IMG/VR virus record: IMGVR_UViG_3300042923_000049
Span: 1-32,459 of that record
Strand: one strand, 5' to 3'
Source: a virus
DNA length: 32,459 nucleotides
Shown here: piece by piece, positions 13,050-18,349 of the stretch
Layout: every line of letters begins with the position of its first letter
Position numbering within the stretch: position 1 is the first letter of the stretch
Notes under the pieces: model-generated
What the model saw: only the letters and a program-made list of their open reading frames with translations
Databases searched by the model: none
What the model was told of the DNA's origin: nothing
Made by a program: the position numbers and the translations under genes

Positions 13050-13886
13050 ACGAGACCGATAAAAAGAGCAAGCGTGGCTCACGTCACAGAACCTACAGTG
13101 GAACCCAGGCTTGGCTTCGAACCGGCCAGCCTTCACGCCCTGGTCCATCTCCACGAACCGGGCTGCAACCTGATCCTCGGTCACCTCGGAGAGGTCCACG
13201 GGCCGGGACAGCCGGCCCTCCTTGCCGAAGTACCAGTCGCCAGTGTTGACCTCAAGCCCGAACTGCTTCTCCACGGCAACCTTGTAGGTTTCAAGTTGGA
13301 AGTGGCTCTTGGTCGATCCCGTCTTGAGGTCCCGTACTCGGTATGCCCCGATGTCCTTCGGGTCCCTGACGACCTGATCGATGTACCCGCGGACGATCAC
13401 ACCCCCCAGCTCGACCTTGAAGTACAGCTCCAGGCCCATCGTGGTGTCGTGCAGCGGAGCATCCGCGATGCCGAAGCCGTTCCAGCCCTCGTTGTCATGC
13501 CAGATCTCAGGCTCGTTCTCCTTGGACCACCGGACGTAGTCCCGTACCTGACTCTGCCCCAGGGCGTACCGCTCTTCGATGTCCTGTCCGGCCGGCTTCC
13601 CGCCGACAGTCATCCAACGGTTCAGGTCCGGCTCCTTGTACATGGCTCCGTTGACCATGGCTGAGTACTGGTCAGAGAAGAGCTGAACCATCTCCTCCTC
13701 CGAGGGCTCCCGGAACTCCTTCTCGAACTTCTCCGCAGCCGAGTGGAAGGCGGTTCCCTGGAAGGACCAGGCCGCCGGCCTGGGAGTCACCCGCTCTACC
13801 CGCTGAAGATAGAACTGCCAACCGCACTTCTCGTACTGATCAACCTGACTGACGCTCCGCGGCTGCGTCTCGATGCTCTTGCTCAT
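13044..13886 (-). CDS. Cas4-like PD-(D/E)XK exonuclease with iron-sulfur cluster
   Basis: 280 residues from the ATG at 13886 (AGGAGG four bases upstream). RecB/Cas4 nuclease motifs are present: H48 (GTAFHSAA), D170 (VRGYID), D186-x-K188 (RVRDLKTG) and Y201 (ETYKVAV). Cysteines C21, C264, C267 and C273 are placed as in the [4Fe-4S] clusters of Cas4 and AddB. It likely cuts single-strand ends in recombination or host DNA breakdown. A strong terminator (13909-13938) separates it from the gene upstream, so it depends on read-through or its own promoter, which I could not find. Confidence 0.87.
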   Translation of the reverse strand: MSKSIETQPRSVSQVDQYEKCGWQFYLQRVERVTPRPAAWSFQGTAFHSAAEKFEKEFREPSEEEMVQLFSDQYSAMVNGAMYKEPDLNRWMTVGGKPAGQDIEERYALGQSQVRDYVRWSKENEPEIWHDNEGWNGFGIADAPLHDTTMGLELYFKVELGGVIVRGYIDQVVRDPKDIGAYRVRDLKTGSTKSHFQLETYKVAVEKQFGLEVNTGDWYFGKEGRLSRPVDLSEVTEDQVAARFVEMDQGVKAGRFEAKPGFHCRFCDVSHACSFYRSRG

Positions 13887-13908
13887 CCGTCCTCCTAATC
13901 TGGGCATG

Positions 13909-13938
13909 AAAAAGGGCCATGCTCCCGAGGCATGGCCC
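13909..13938 (-). terminator. Strong Rho-independent terminator, leftward
   Basis: Minus strand GGGCCATGC, seven-base loop, GCATGGCCC, then TTTTT. Perfect nine-base stem with a T-run, placed after the 111-residue gene and before the Cas4-like gene. Confidence 0.88.
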
Positions 13939-13956
13939 CGCTGATGGGGGTTCTCG

Positions 13957-14292
13957 TCATCCTCCGTATACCGTCACAAGATCGAAGTGCTTGCTTCCGG
14001 GGAAGAACCGGTGCGGCATCTCGTATCTCTCTCGTTCAACCACACAGTCCGGCAGGTTCTTCCCCAACTCGGCTGCCAGTCTGTTCAGTTCGAGGACATC
14101 GTCCTCAGTGACGTCGTTCGTGATCACGATCATGAAGTACCGGTGGAACGGTTCTCCGGTGACTTCCGTGATCAGGAGGGCATCCGTCTCCACCCAAGTG
14201 GAGGTCTTATGGACCTTGCCCCCGTAGATCGTCTCCAGGACGTCTTCTCTTCCGCCGGCCTGAGCCTCTTCAGACGTGATCATGCGGAGCAT
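13957..14292 (-). CDS. Unknown 111-residue protein
   Basis: Start chosen at 14292 (MLRMITSEEAQAGG...), with GGGGAGGG just upstream; the longer frame would translate the hairpin at 14314-14339. The protein has a two-layer look, with a beta stretch FHRYFMIVITNDVTEDDV and an Arg/Glu helix. It ends close to a strong terminator, so it is probably a single-gene unit placed next to the repressor. No family is recognised. Confidence 0.7.
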   Translation of the reverse strand: MLRMITSEEAQAGGREDVLETIYGGKVHKTSTWVETDALLITEVTGEPFHRYFMIVITNDVTEDDVLELNRLAAELGKNLPDCVVERERYEMPHRFFPGSKHFDLVTVYGG

Positions 14293-14313
14293 AGGCCCTC
14301 CCCTGTGAGACCC

Positions 14314-14339
14314 GAGTGACCGAATACGCTCGGTCACTC
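14314..14339 (-). other. Leader hairpin upstream of the 111-residue gene
   Basis: Perfect ten-base stem GAGTGACCGA, six-base loop, TCGGTCACTC, about 20 bases before the ATG and without a T-run. It could stabilise the mRNA leader or act as a protein-binding site. Confidence 0.4.
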
Positions 14340-14373
14340 TCAGTTGAAACATACATACGTTCTTCACAGAACT

Positions 14374-14389
14374 ACATCTCTCATCAACG
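14374..14389 (-). promoter_or_regulatory. Diverged 16-base repeat between repressor and early genes
   Basis: Minus strand CGTTGATGAGAGATGT, three differences from the consensus. No good -10 box is seen 17-18 bases downstream. It lies just below the repressor terminator and upstream of the 111-residue gene. Confidence 0.4.
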
Positions 14390-14443
14390 TGACGATCATC
14401 ACACGGTAATCAGTACAACCCTTAGGGTGACCTAACCAGATAC

Positions 14444-14471
14444 AAAAAGACCCCCTGGTCACAGGGGGTCT
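14444..14471 (-). terminator. Strong Rho-independent terminator after the repressor gene
   Basis: Minus strand AGACCCCCTG, four-base loop, CAGGGGGTCT, then a run of T. Perfect ten-base stem, directly after the stop codon of the repressor-like gene. Confidence 0.9.
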
Positions 14472-14476
14472 AAGAG

Positions 14477-14986
14477 TCACACTGACTCCTTCTCGGACTC
14501 TGGAGGCAACTCCAGGGCCCTCCTGAACTGTTCATCCGGGAACGGTAGATCCGCGGGCCAGTCGATGACTCGCTGACCATCTGCCGGCGTTCGTGGTCGG
14601 TAGAACCAGCCATCCTTGGTGCTTGGGTCGTAGCAGAGGACTGCGTTCCGTCTGCGAAGGTTCCTCTCCCACTGATCAGCCAACTTGATCTGTGCGGGGC
14701 TGAGCTTGTCATCTCCGAGTCGACGCCGGAGCCACACCTTCAGTGCCCTGGCTGAGTGACGAGAGTGGTGGCTTTCTGCGGTAGGCACCGTAAAGACTGT
14801 CCAGCGGGCTGCCAATCCCTCTGCCACCTTATCTACAACCTCTTGCCGGCGGAGGGTCAGCTTGACCCGGCGCTTGCTCACGGCCTGAGGTGTAATGCCA
14901 TAGTCCTTCGCGATCTCCTTGTCCGTTCGGCCTAGATGGAAAAGCTTCACCAAAGTTGCGTCGGTAAGTTCAGATTCCCAGGGCAT
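14477..14986 (-). CDS. L5-type immunity repressor (HTH DNA-binding protein)
   Basis: 169 residues. An HTH lies at about 20-42 (GRTDKEIAKDYGITPQAVSK). The C-terminal segment 117-137, with YDPSTKDGWFYRPRTPADG, resembles the end of the mycobacteriophage L5 gp71 repressor as I recall it (FDPS ... GGFRYVPRTPEDD), and the HTH phrase is also similar (EIAELYGVTRQAVS). L5 gp71 binds many asymmetric 'stoperators'; this window has such a repeat set. AAGGA lies seven bases before the ATG. The gene has its own terminator and lies at the boundary between leftward and rightward genes, the usual place for a repressor. Its own promoter is not clear. It could instead be a different HTH regulator. Confidence 0.7.
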   Translation of the reverse strand: MPWESELTDATLVKLFHLGRTDKEIAKDYGITPQAVSKRRVKLTLRRQEVVDKVAEGLAARWTVFTVPTAESHHSRHSARALKVWLRRRLGDDKLSPAQIKLADQWERNLRRRNAVLCYDPSTKDGWFYRPRTPADGQRVIDWPADLPFPDEQFRRALELPPESEKESV

Positions 14987-15362
14987 GCCATGTCCTTAAA
15001 GGGTGGGGTACACACAGTGGCCCTTTACTCTGAGGATGCCGTTGGCCCTCAGTGCCACCACCTTAGTCAGCAACGAGGCTTGAGTCTCTCTTCTCAACCT
15101 GTGACCTGCCTCACACTTCATAGTGGAGTCTTGCGTTCCCCTTCAGTAACCTCCTCGGGGACACAGGAGCCCTTGCGAGGCTCTCGTGTCAACCTAGTGG
15201 ATCAAGAGTCCGCTGATCAACTCCTAGGCCCTCAGGGGGCCTTACAGGGGCCTTCCTGAGCCCCCTAAGCCCAGCCGCTAACCTTTGGCCAACGGAGATG
15301 CTCCAGTCTAGACGCACAAGGGTGTGATCTGCATCTCACTTCAACCAAGGCTGTCACAAACC

Positions 15363-15390
15363 TTGGTCAAGTGACACCGACGTCTATAGT
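15363..15390 (+). promoter_or_regulatory. Possible rightward promoter
   Basis: TTGGTC (15363-15368), 16 bases, TATAGT (15385-15390), followed by an AT-rich stretch. The -10 box is good and the -35 box is fair. No copy of the 16-base repeat overlaps it. Confidence 0.45.
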
Positions 15391-15418
15391 AGAAGATAAA
15401 AGAAAAGTACTTACTAAA

Positions 15419-15444
15419 AACCAAGCTCTTCAAGGAGCTTGGTT
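15419..15444. terminator. Hairpin with T-run on the minus strand, beside the rightward promoter
   Basis: CCAAGCTC, loop TTCAAG, GAGCTTGG, extended by two A-T pairs. Read on the minus strand it is followed by a run of T, so it would stop leftward transcription from reaching the repressor side. Its right arm overlaps the repeat and -35 box of the promoter at 15441-15472. Confidence 0.6.
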
Positions 15445-15472
15445 GACAAGAGTTGCAAGGGCATGCTAGACT
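15441..15472 (+). promoter_or_regulatory. Rightward promoter with a 16-base repeat
   Basis: GGTTGACAAGAGTTGC (15441-15456, two mismatches) contains the -35 TTGACA (15443-15448). An 18-base spacer leads to TAGACT (15467-15472). This is the best rightward promoter in the control region and the first repeat copy in plus orientation. It probably drives the HNH, tRNA and right-arm early genes. Confidence 0.7.
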
Positions 15473-15495
15473 GATATTAGAAGGTAAACAACAGA

Positions 15496-15621
15496 GGGAC
15501 TCCTTAAAGAGTCCCGAAAAGTTAAATACCTAGTAAGTGAGTCTCCTTAAAGAGACTCACCTAAGTTTCCTTCTTGTTGATCTCCCTGTTGAGTAGGTGT
15601 CAGAGCCCTGGAGGCTCTGAC
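15496..15621 (+). repeat. Three tandem hairpins, two with the same core
   Basis: Hairpin A at 15496-15515 (GGGACTC, loop CTTAAA, GAGTCCC). Hairpin B at 15537-15560 (GTGAGTCTC, loop CTTAAA, GAGACTCAC). Hairpin C at 15599-15621 (GTCAGAGCC, five-base loop, GGCTCTGAC). A and B share the 12-base core CTCCTTAAAGAG while their outer stems differ but still pair. None has a T-run. They lie in the leader of the rightward transcript. Confidence 0.75.
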
Positions 15622-15637
15622 TACCTTTATCCAGGTT

Positions 15638-15653
15638 GGTTGATAAGAGATCC
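15638..15653 (+). promoter_or_regulatory. 16-base repeat without a -10 box, plus orientation
   Basis: GGTTGATAAGAGATCC, one or two bases off the consensus. No TANNNT-like box lies 17-18 bases downstream. It lies in the leader about 165 bases after the rightward promoter, as expected for a stoperator. Confidence 0.55.
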
Positions 15654-15665
15654 AAGAAGGCGAAG

Positions 15666-15700
15666 GGCCCCGGCTGCCAGACCAGAACCCAGCCGGGGCC
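15666..15700 (+). other. Long GC-rich hairpin in the rightward leader
   Basis: Perfect 11-base stem GGCCCCGGCTG and CAGCCGGGGCC around a 13-base loop. No T-run follows, so it is more likely a leader structure than a terminator. Further CCGGCTG/CAGCCGG copies lie at 15710-15745 and could pair in other ways. Confidence 0.5.
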
Positions 15701-15766
15701 AGAGACTTGACCGGCTGCCCTGGGCTCGCCCCACACCAGCCGGCCAACCACTTTGGAGGTGCACAG

Positions 15767-16084
15767 GTGCCCAGAGCCGCATCCATATGCCTGCGAGCCG
15801 GCTGCACCTCCAAAACCTTCCGGGATGGTCGGTGCCGAGAGCACCAGACCCGGAGACCCTGGCAGAACACCTCAGCCAGGAACCAGAGCCGGCCCGGCAA
15901 CTGGCCCTCCATCAGGGCCCAGGTGCTAGCTCGGGACAGGTTCGCTTGTCAGATGTGCGGAAAGAGATCCGAGCTGGAAGTGGACCACATCGTCCCGGTG
16001 GCCAAGGGAGGTTCTTGGGAGTTGGATAACCTCTGGACCCTTTGCGGTCCAGACCATAAGGCTAAGACCAGAAGACTCGGATGA
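15767..16084 (+). CDS. HNH endonuclease
   Basis: 105 residues from the GTG at 15767, with GGAGG seven bases upstream. The zinc/HNH core is C61xxC64, then D73-H74 (EVDHIVPVAKGG), N88 (LDNLW) and C93/H97 (CGPDHK). An N-terminal CxxxxC ... C.EH cluster (C8, C13, C23) is usual in phage HNH proteins of this type. In many phages such a gene near the terminase helps cut DNA during packaging; it could also be a homing enzyme. It is the first protein gene after the rightward promoter. Confidence 0.85.
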   Translation: MPRAASICLRAGCTSKTFRDGRCREHQTRRPWQNTSARNQSRPGNWPSIRAQVLARDRFACQMCGKRSELEVDHIVPVAKGGSWELDNLWTLCGPDHKAKTRRLG

Positions 16085-16093
16085 GAGGGAATC

Positions 16094-16240
16094 ATGAGCC
16101 AGGAGCACAGCAAGGAAGACTGCACACACCCCGAGACCCAAAGGGTCGTGTGGAGTGGGTACCACTTCAGTTGTCGAGCCTGCGACGCAACTCCTTCTGA
16201 GATCCTCTTGGAGAAGACCCTCCAGGGAACCCCAAGTTGA
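16094..16240 (+). CDS. 48-residue protein with a zinc-type Cys/His set
   Basis: MSQEHSKEDCTHPETQRVVW... ending in QGTPS. Ligands C10-x-H12 and C27xxC30 (HFSCRACDA) form a plausible treble-clef or ribbon. GAGGG lies four bases before the ATG, and the gene starts nine bases after the HNH stop. No family is recognised. Confidence 0.6.
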   Translation: MSQEHSKEDCTHPETQRVVWSGYHFSCRACDATPSEILLEKTLQGTPS

Positions 16241-16261
16241 AGTCCAGGAAGTTCGGTTGAC

Positions 16262-16281
16262 CTACAGGCTAGATCCTGTAG
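16262..16281 (+). other. Inverted repeat after a possible -35 box
   Basis: CTACAGG, six-base spacer, CCTGTAG. A TTGACC box (16257-16262) and TAGTCT (16279-16284) suggest a weak promoter for the tRNA genes, but the spacer is only 16 bases and the match is poor. Confidence 0.3.
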
Positions 16282-16364
16282 TCTATGTTTTGCACGGATG
16301 GTTGTCTGGCGTTGGAAACCTCGTCACCCGCCCTTGGGGCGGCATAAGCCAACTGACGTGCAGT

Positions 16365-16392
16365 GAGGGCCCCCACTCAGGTGGGGGCCCTC
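16365..16392 (+). terminator. Strong hairpin terminator before the tRNA genes
   Basis: Perfect 12-base stem GAGGGCCCCCAC, loop TCAG, GTGGGGGCCCTC, followed by TTGTTGT on the plus strand. It would end the HNH transcript and limit read-through into the tRNA genes. Confidence 0.75.
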
Positions 16393-16399
16393 TTGTTGT

Positions 16400-16440
16400 C
16401 CGACAAGGAAGCGGTGGGGCCGTGCTCCTGTCCTTGTCGG
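16400..16440 (+). other. Hairpin just upstream of the first tRNA
   Basis: Perfect ten-base stem CCGACAAGGA and TCCTTGTCGG with a 21-base loop, ending seven bases before the tRNA. It could be an RNA processing signal. Confidence 0.4.
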
Positions 16441-16446
16441 GCCATT

Positions 16447-16526
16447 TCCTTGGTAGCTCAACGGTAGAGCGCCCCTACCCGGGTCCTGTAACGGGGAGGT
16501 TGCGGGTTCGAATCCCGCCCAAGGAA
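16447..16526 (+). tRNA. tRNA-like gene with an enlarged anticodon arm (identity unsure, perhaps Thr-TGT)
   Basis: Acceptor TCCTTGG pairs with CCAAGGA; TA; D arm GCTC/GAGC; T arm GCGGG, TTCGAAT, CCCGC; discriminator A. All normal except the anticodon part, which is 25 bases (16472-16496) instead of 17. Removing ACCCGGGT (16477-16484) would leave CCCCT, CCTGTAA, CGGGG with anticodon TGT (Thr), but base 33 would then be C rather than the near-universal T and the last stem pair would not match. The gene may be disrupted, unusually folded, or not a translation tRNA. Confidence 0.65.
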
Positions 16527-16601
16527 CAATGCGGGATAGCCCACAGCGCTGAGGGCGAAAAACGAAGCGGAGTACTACGCCTAGCTTCCCGCAGGAACAT
16601 G

Positions 16602-16673
16602 GTGACGGTAGCTCAATGGCTAGAGCACTCGGTTGTGGTCCGAGTGATGGGAGTTCGACTCTCCCTCGTCACA
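16602..16673 (+). tRNA. tRNA-His (GTG)
   Basis: Acceptor GTGACGG with TCGTCAC (last pair G-U), D arm GCTC/GAGC, anticodon arm CTCGG, TTGTGGT, CCGAG with anticodon GTG, T arm GGGAG, TTCGACT, CTCCC. CCA is not encoded. A G lies just before position 1 as tRNA-His needs, but the discriminator is A rather than the usual C. Confidence 0.9.
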
Positions 16674-16674
16674 C

Positions 16675-16737
16675 TTGGCAGGCCAACGATCCTGAGGAAC
16701 CTCCTCAGACACATGGCTGTGACGGCCGGCCTGCCAA
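16675..16737 (+). other. Large hairpin after tRNA-His
   Basis: Outer ten-base stem TTGGCAGGCC and GGCCTGCCAA, enclosing an inner hairpin CTGAGG/CCTCAG. It starts one base after the tRNA and has no long T-run. It may trim the tRNA 3' end or shape the leader of the next gene. Confidence 0.5.
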
Positions 16738-16763
16738 CTTCATTCATCAACTGGGAGGTTGAC

Positions 16764-16841
16764 GTGGCCACTGAAGAGGAGATGCGAGATCCTGAGTGGT
16801 GTTGGACCTGCATGAGGAAGTGTGGGTCAAAGCCGCACTAG
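16764..16841 (+). CDS. Possible 25-residue Cys-rich microprotein
   Basis: GTG at 16764 with GGGAGG five bases upstream: VATEEEMRDPEWCWTCMRKC..., stop TAG at 16839. Cys at 13, 16 and 20. The next gene's ribosome site overlaps its stop. Very short; the good ribosome site is the main support. Confidence 0.4.
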   Translation: MATEEEMRDPEWCWTCMRKCGSKPH

Positions 16842-16849
16842 GAGTTGAG

Positions 16850-17035
16850 ATGCCTCGGAAGAGCCGTTATGACGTCCCCGCCAAGCTTCACCTTCAGATC
16901 GGTGACGAGGAGCCTGACGTCCTGGCCTCCTTCGGCATCCCCTATCCGTATGACGTCCGCAAGGCACTCCCCAGGCTGCTGCGGGAGCTAGCAGCACAAC
17001 TTGAGGAGCAAGCCAATGAGTCCAGAAGACATTGA
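16850..17035 (+). CDS. Unknown 61-residue protein
   Basis: Start at 16850 with AGGAG five bases upstream (an earlier ATG at 16796 has no such site). MPRKSRYDVPAKLHLQIGDE..., a short beta part followed by an amphipathic helix (VRKALPRLLRELAAQLEEQ). Overlaps the Acb2-like gene by 20 bases. No family is recognised, but being paired with an anti-defence gene makes it worth testing for a similar role. Confidence 0.7.
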   Translation: MPRKSRYDVPAKLHLQIGDEEPDVLASFGIPYPYDVRKALPRLLRELAAQLEEQANESRRH

Positions 17036-17234
17036 GCACCGGTTCGCCTTTCACGCGGCTAGTCGGCAGGAGAAGCGGGATGAGCACACGTCAGCCCGAC
17101 AGAACTGCCGTCAGCTTGCCGACCTCCTGAACAAGCTGCTTCCCGAGGGCCGTGAGAAGGCCCTTGCAGTCACCAAGCTCGAAGAGGTTATGTTCTGGGC
17201 CAACGCTGCCATTGCAAGGGCCACTGATGACTGA
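17016..17234 (+). CDS. acb2: Acb2/Tad1-hairpin family protein (anti-CBASS cyclic nucleotide sponge)
   Basis: 72 residues from the ATG at 17016 (GAGGAG seven bases upstream). The C-terminal phrase REKALAVTKLEEVMFWANAAIAR (about 46-68) and the N-terminal MSPEDIEHRFAFH match the Acb2 family, two helices forming a hairpin. Known Acb2 proteins assemble as hexamers in the host cytoplasm and bind cyclic di- and trinucleotides, which stops CBASS effectors from being activated. It is short but complete. It lies in the first rightward genes, consistent with early action. Binding residues were not checked individually. Confidence 0.8.
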   Translation: MSPEDIEHRFAFHAASRQEKRDEHTSARQNCRQLADLLNKLLPEGREKALAVTKLEEVMFWANAAIARATDD

Positions 17235-17736
17235 GCCCCTTCCTGGTGACTTCGGCCTGACCAGGATAGGCGGCCTCGCCGGCTCCTTCGTCAACTGTGG
17301 TCAGTGGTTCGTGGGAGACTTCGCCCCTGTCCAACACGCCCTGGTCTACGTCGGAGACGGCAGGGTCGTCCAGGCCATGCCTGATGGTGCCGAGTGCATC
17401 CCACTTGAGGCTGCTTCTCCAGTCGTGAAGTGGTCTACGGGTCTGATTGACCTGACGCCCGAACAACGTGAGGGCATCTCCCTTCTGAGTCTTCAGCTCG
17501 TTGGTACTCCGTACTCCTTCCTGGACTACGTCTCCATCGCCCTGGAGCGCCTTGGTGTGCGCCCAAAGTTTATAAGAGATTTCGTGGCCTCCTCGGGCCA
17601 CCTGATTTGTTCGCAGTTGGTCTGCCTCGCTTATGAGCGAGCCGGCATCAACCTCTTCCCCGGAACCTTCCCCGGCGACGTCACCCCTGGCGACCTCTGG
17701 AAGCTGCTTAAGGACAAGGAAGCAAGCAATGACTGA
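17227..17736 (+). CDS. Permuted NlpC/P60 (YiiX-type) papain-like hydrolase
   Basis: 169 residues from the ATG at 17227, eight bases inside the end of the Acb2-like gene (AAGGG six bases upstream). H37 (PVQHALVYVGDG) comes before the Cys C128 (GHLICSQLV), the order seen in circularly permuted NlpC/P60 enzymes. Such proteins cleave amide or ester bonds in cell-wall peptides or lipids. In actinophages similar genes are found just before the terminase, with unknown role; it could aid release or act on a host target. Confidence 0.75.
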   Translation: MTEPLPGDFGLTRIGGLAGSFVNCGQWFVGDFAPVQHALVYVGDGRVVQAMPDGAECIPLEAASPVVKWSTGLIDLTPEQREGISLLSLQLVGTPYSFLDYVSIALERLGVRPKFIRDFVASSGHLICSQLVCLAYERAGINLFPGTFPGDVTPGDLWKLLKDKEASND

Positions 17737-17908
17737 GTTTGACGAAGAGCTTGACTACGCCTGGTGGTCTGAGACCAAGCGGCCATCCAAGGCCGCGGAT
17801 CGCAAGGGTTGGCGTTCCTCTGTCCAGGAGGAGCTTGACGACCTTGCAGACCTCTACGAGCTTCCTGAGGGCATTCGTCACCGGGATATTCCGGGGGTGA
17901 GGCTCTGA
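17729..17908 (+). CDS. Unknown 59-residue acidic protein
   Basis: Start at 17729 (AGGA eight bases upstream), overlapping the previous gene by eight bases and the terminase small subunit by one (TGATG). MTEFDEELDYAWWSETKRPS... is acidic and helical. It lies between the hydrolase and terminase and might aid packaging, but no family is recognised. Confidence 0.75.
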   Translation: MTEFDEELDYAWWSETKRPSKAADRKGWRSSVQEELDDLADLYELPEGIRHRDIPGVRL

Positions 17909-18336
17909 TGGGTAGTCGGGGGCCTGCACCCAAGGCCAATGCCACCAGGCGCAATAAGCACGAATACGCGACTGAGATTCCGAAGGAGGCCCAGAAGGGC
18001 CGACCTCTCCCCAGGACCCTTCCCGTGGACACTGCGAAGGCCAAGGAGTTCTGGAAGACCTGGTCTCAGTCCCCGCAGGCCACCACTTGGCTTGAGACGG
18101 ATTGGGTTGAGCTTGAGATCGTCACCAAGCTGGTTGACGAGTTCTATAAGGGCGATTCGAAGCTAGCCGGCGAGATTCGCCAGAGGACAGCCAAGCTCGG
18201 GGCGACGGTGGAGGACCGGGCCCGGCTCCGCATGTCCTTCGAGAAGAAGGACGAGGAAAGCCCTGAGAGCCCTTCTGAAGGCTCCCCAGTGCCCGATATG
18301 GACGACAACTTGTATAAGAAGCTCAGAGCCGTGTAG
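17908..18336 (+). CDS. terS: Terminase small subunit
   Basis: 142 residues. It starts MGSRGPAPKANATRRNK, the basic N-terminus typical of actinophage small terminases, has a helical middle (TDWVELEIVTKLVDEFYKG) that would form the oligomer, and an acidic C-terminal tail. It recognises the packaging site and brings DNA to the large subunit, which follows 13 bases later. The usual P27-type features fit. Confidence 0.85.
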   Translation: MGSRGPAPKANATRRNKHEYATEIPKEAQKGRPLPRTLPVDTAKAKEFWKTWSQSPQATTWLETDWVELEIVTKLVDEFYKGDSKLAGEIRQRTAKLGATVEDRARLRMSFEKKDEESPESPSEGSPVPDMDDNLYKKLRAV

Positions 18337-18349
18337 GGGGTGGTATGGG

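Larger units (their letters stand above)
14987..15766. other. Non-coding divergent control region
   Basis: No convincing gene on either strand. The left half (14987-15350) is GC-rich with only diverged copies of the 16-base repeat on the minus strand (15084-15099 and 15331-15346, three mismatches each; 15181-15196 weaker). The middle (about 15380-15560) is unusually AT-rich for this genome and holds rightward promoters and hairpins listed separately. ACCAAGG and CCTTGGT (about 15344-15368) form a further inverted repeat. It could also include a replication origin, judging from the AT-richness and hairpins, but no iteron set is seen. Confidence 0.6.

Noticed and set aside
14987-15766. attP attachment site or CRISPR array in the hairpin-rich region
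   Set aside because: No integrase gene or tRNA-like core is nearby, and the repeats are inverted with different spacing rather than direct repeats with equal spacers.
15547-15912. Minus-strand frames of 95-121 residues in the control region
   Set aside because: They cover the hairpins and the start of the HNH gene in antisense, and are Trp/Gly/Pro-rich without any motif or ribosome site.
16155-16841. 228-residue plus-strand frame running through both tRNA genes
   Set aside because: It reads through the terminator and two tRNAs. Only its last 25 codons, from a GTG with a good ribosome site, are kept as a possible gene.
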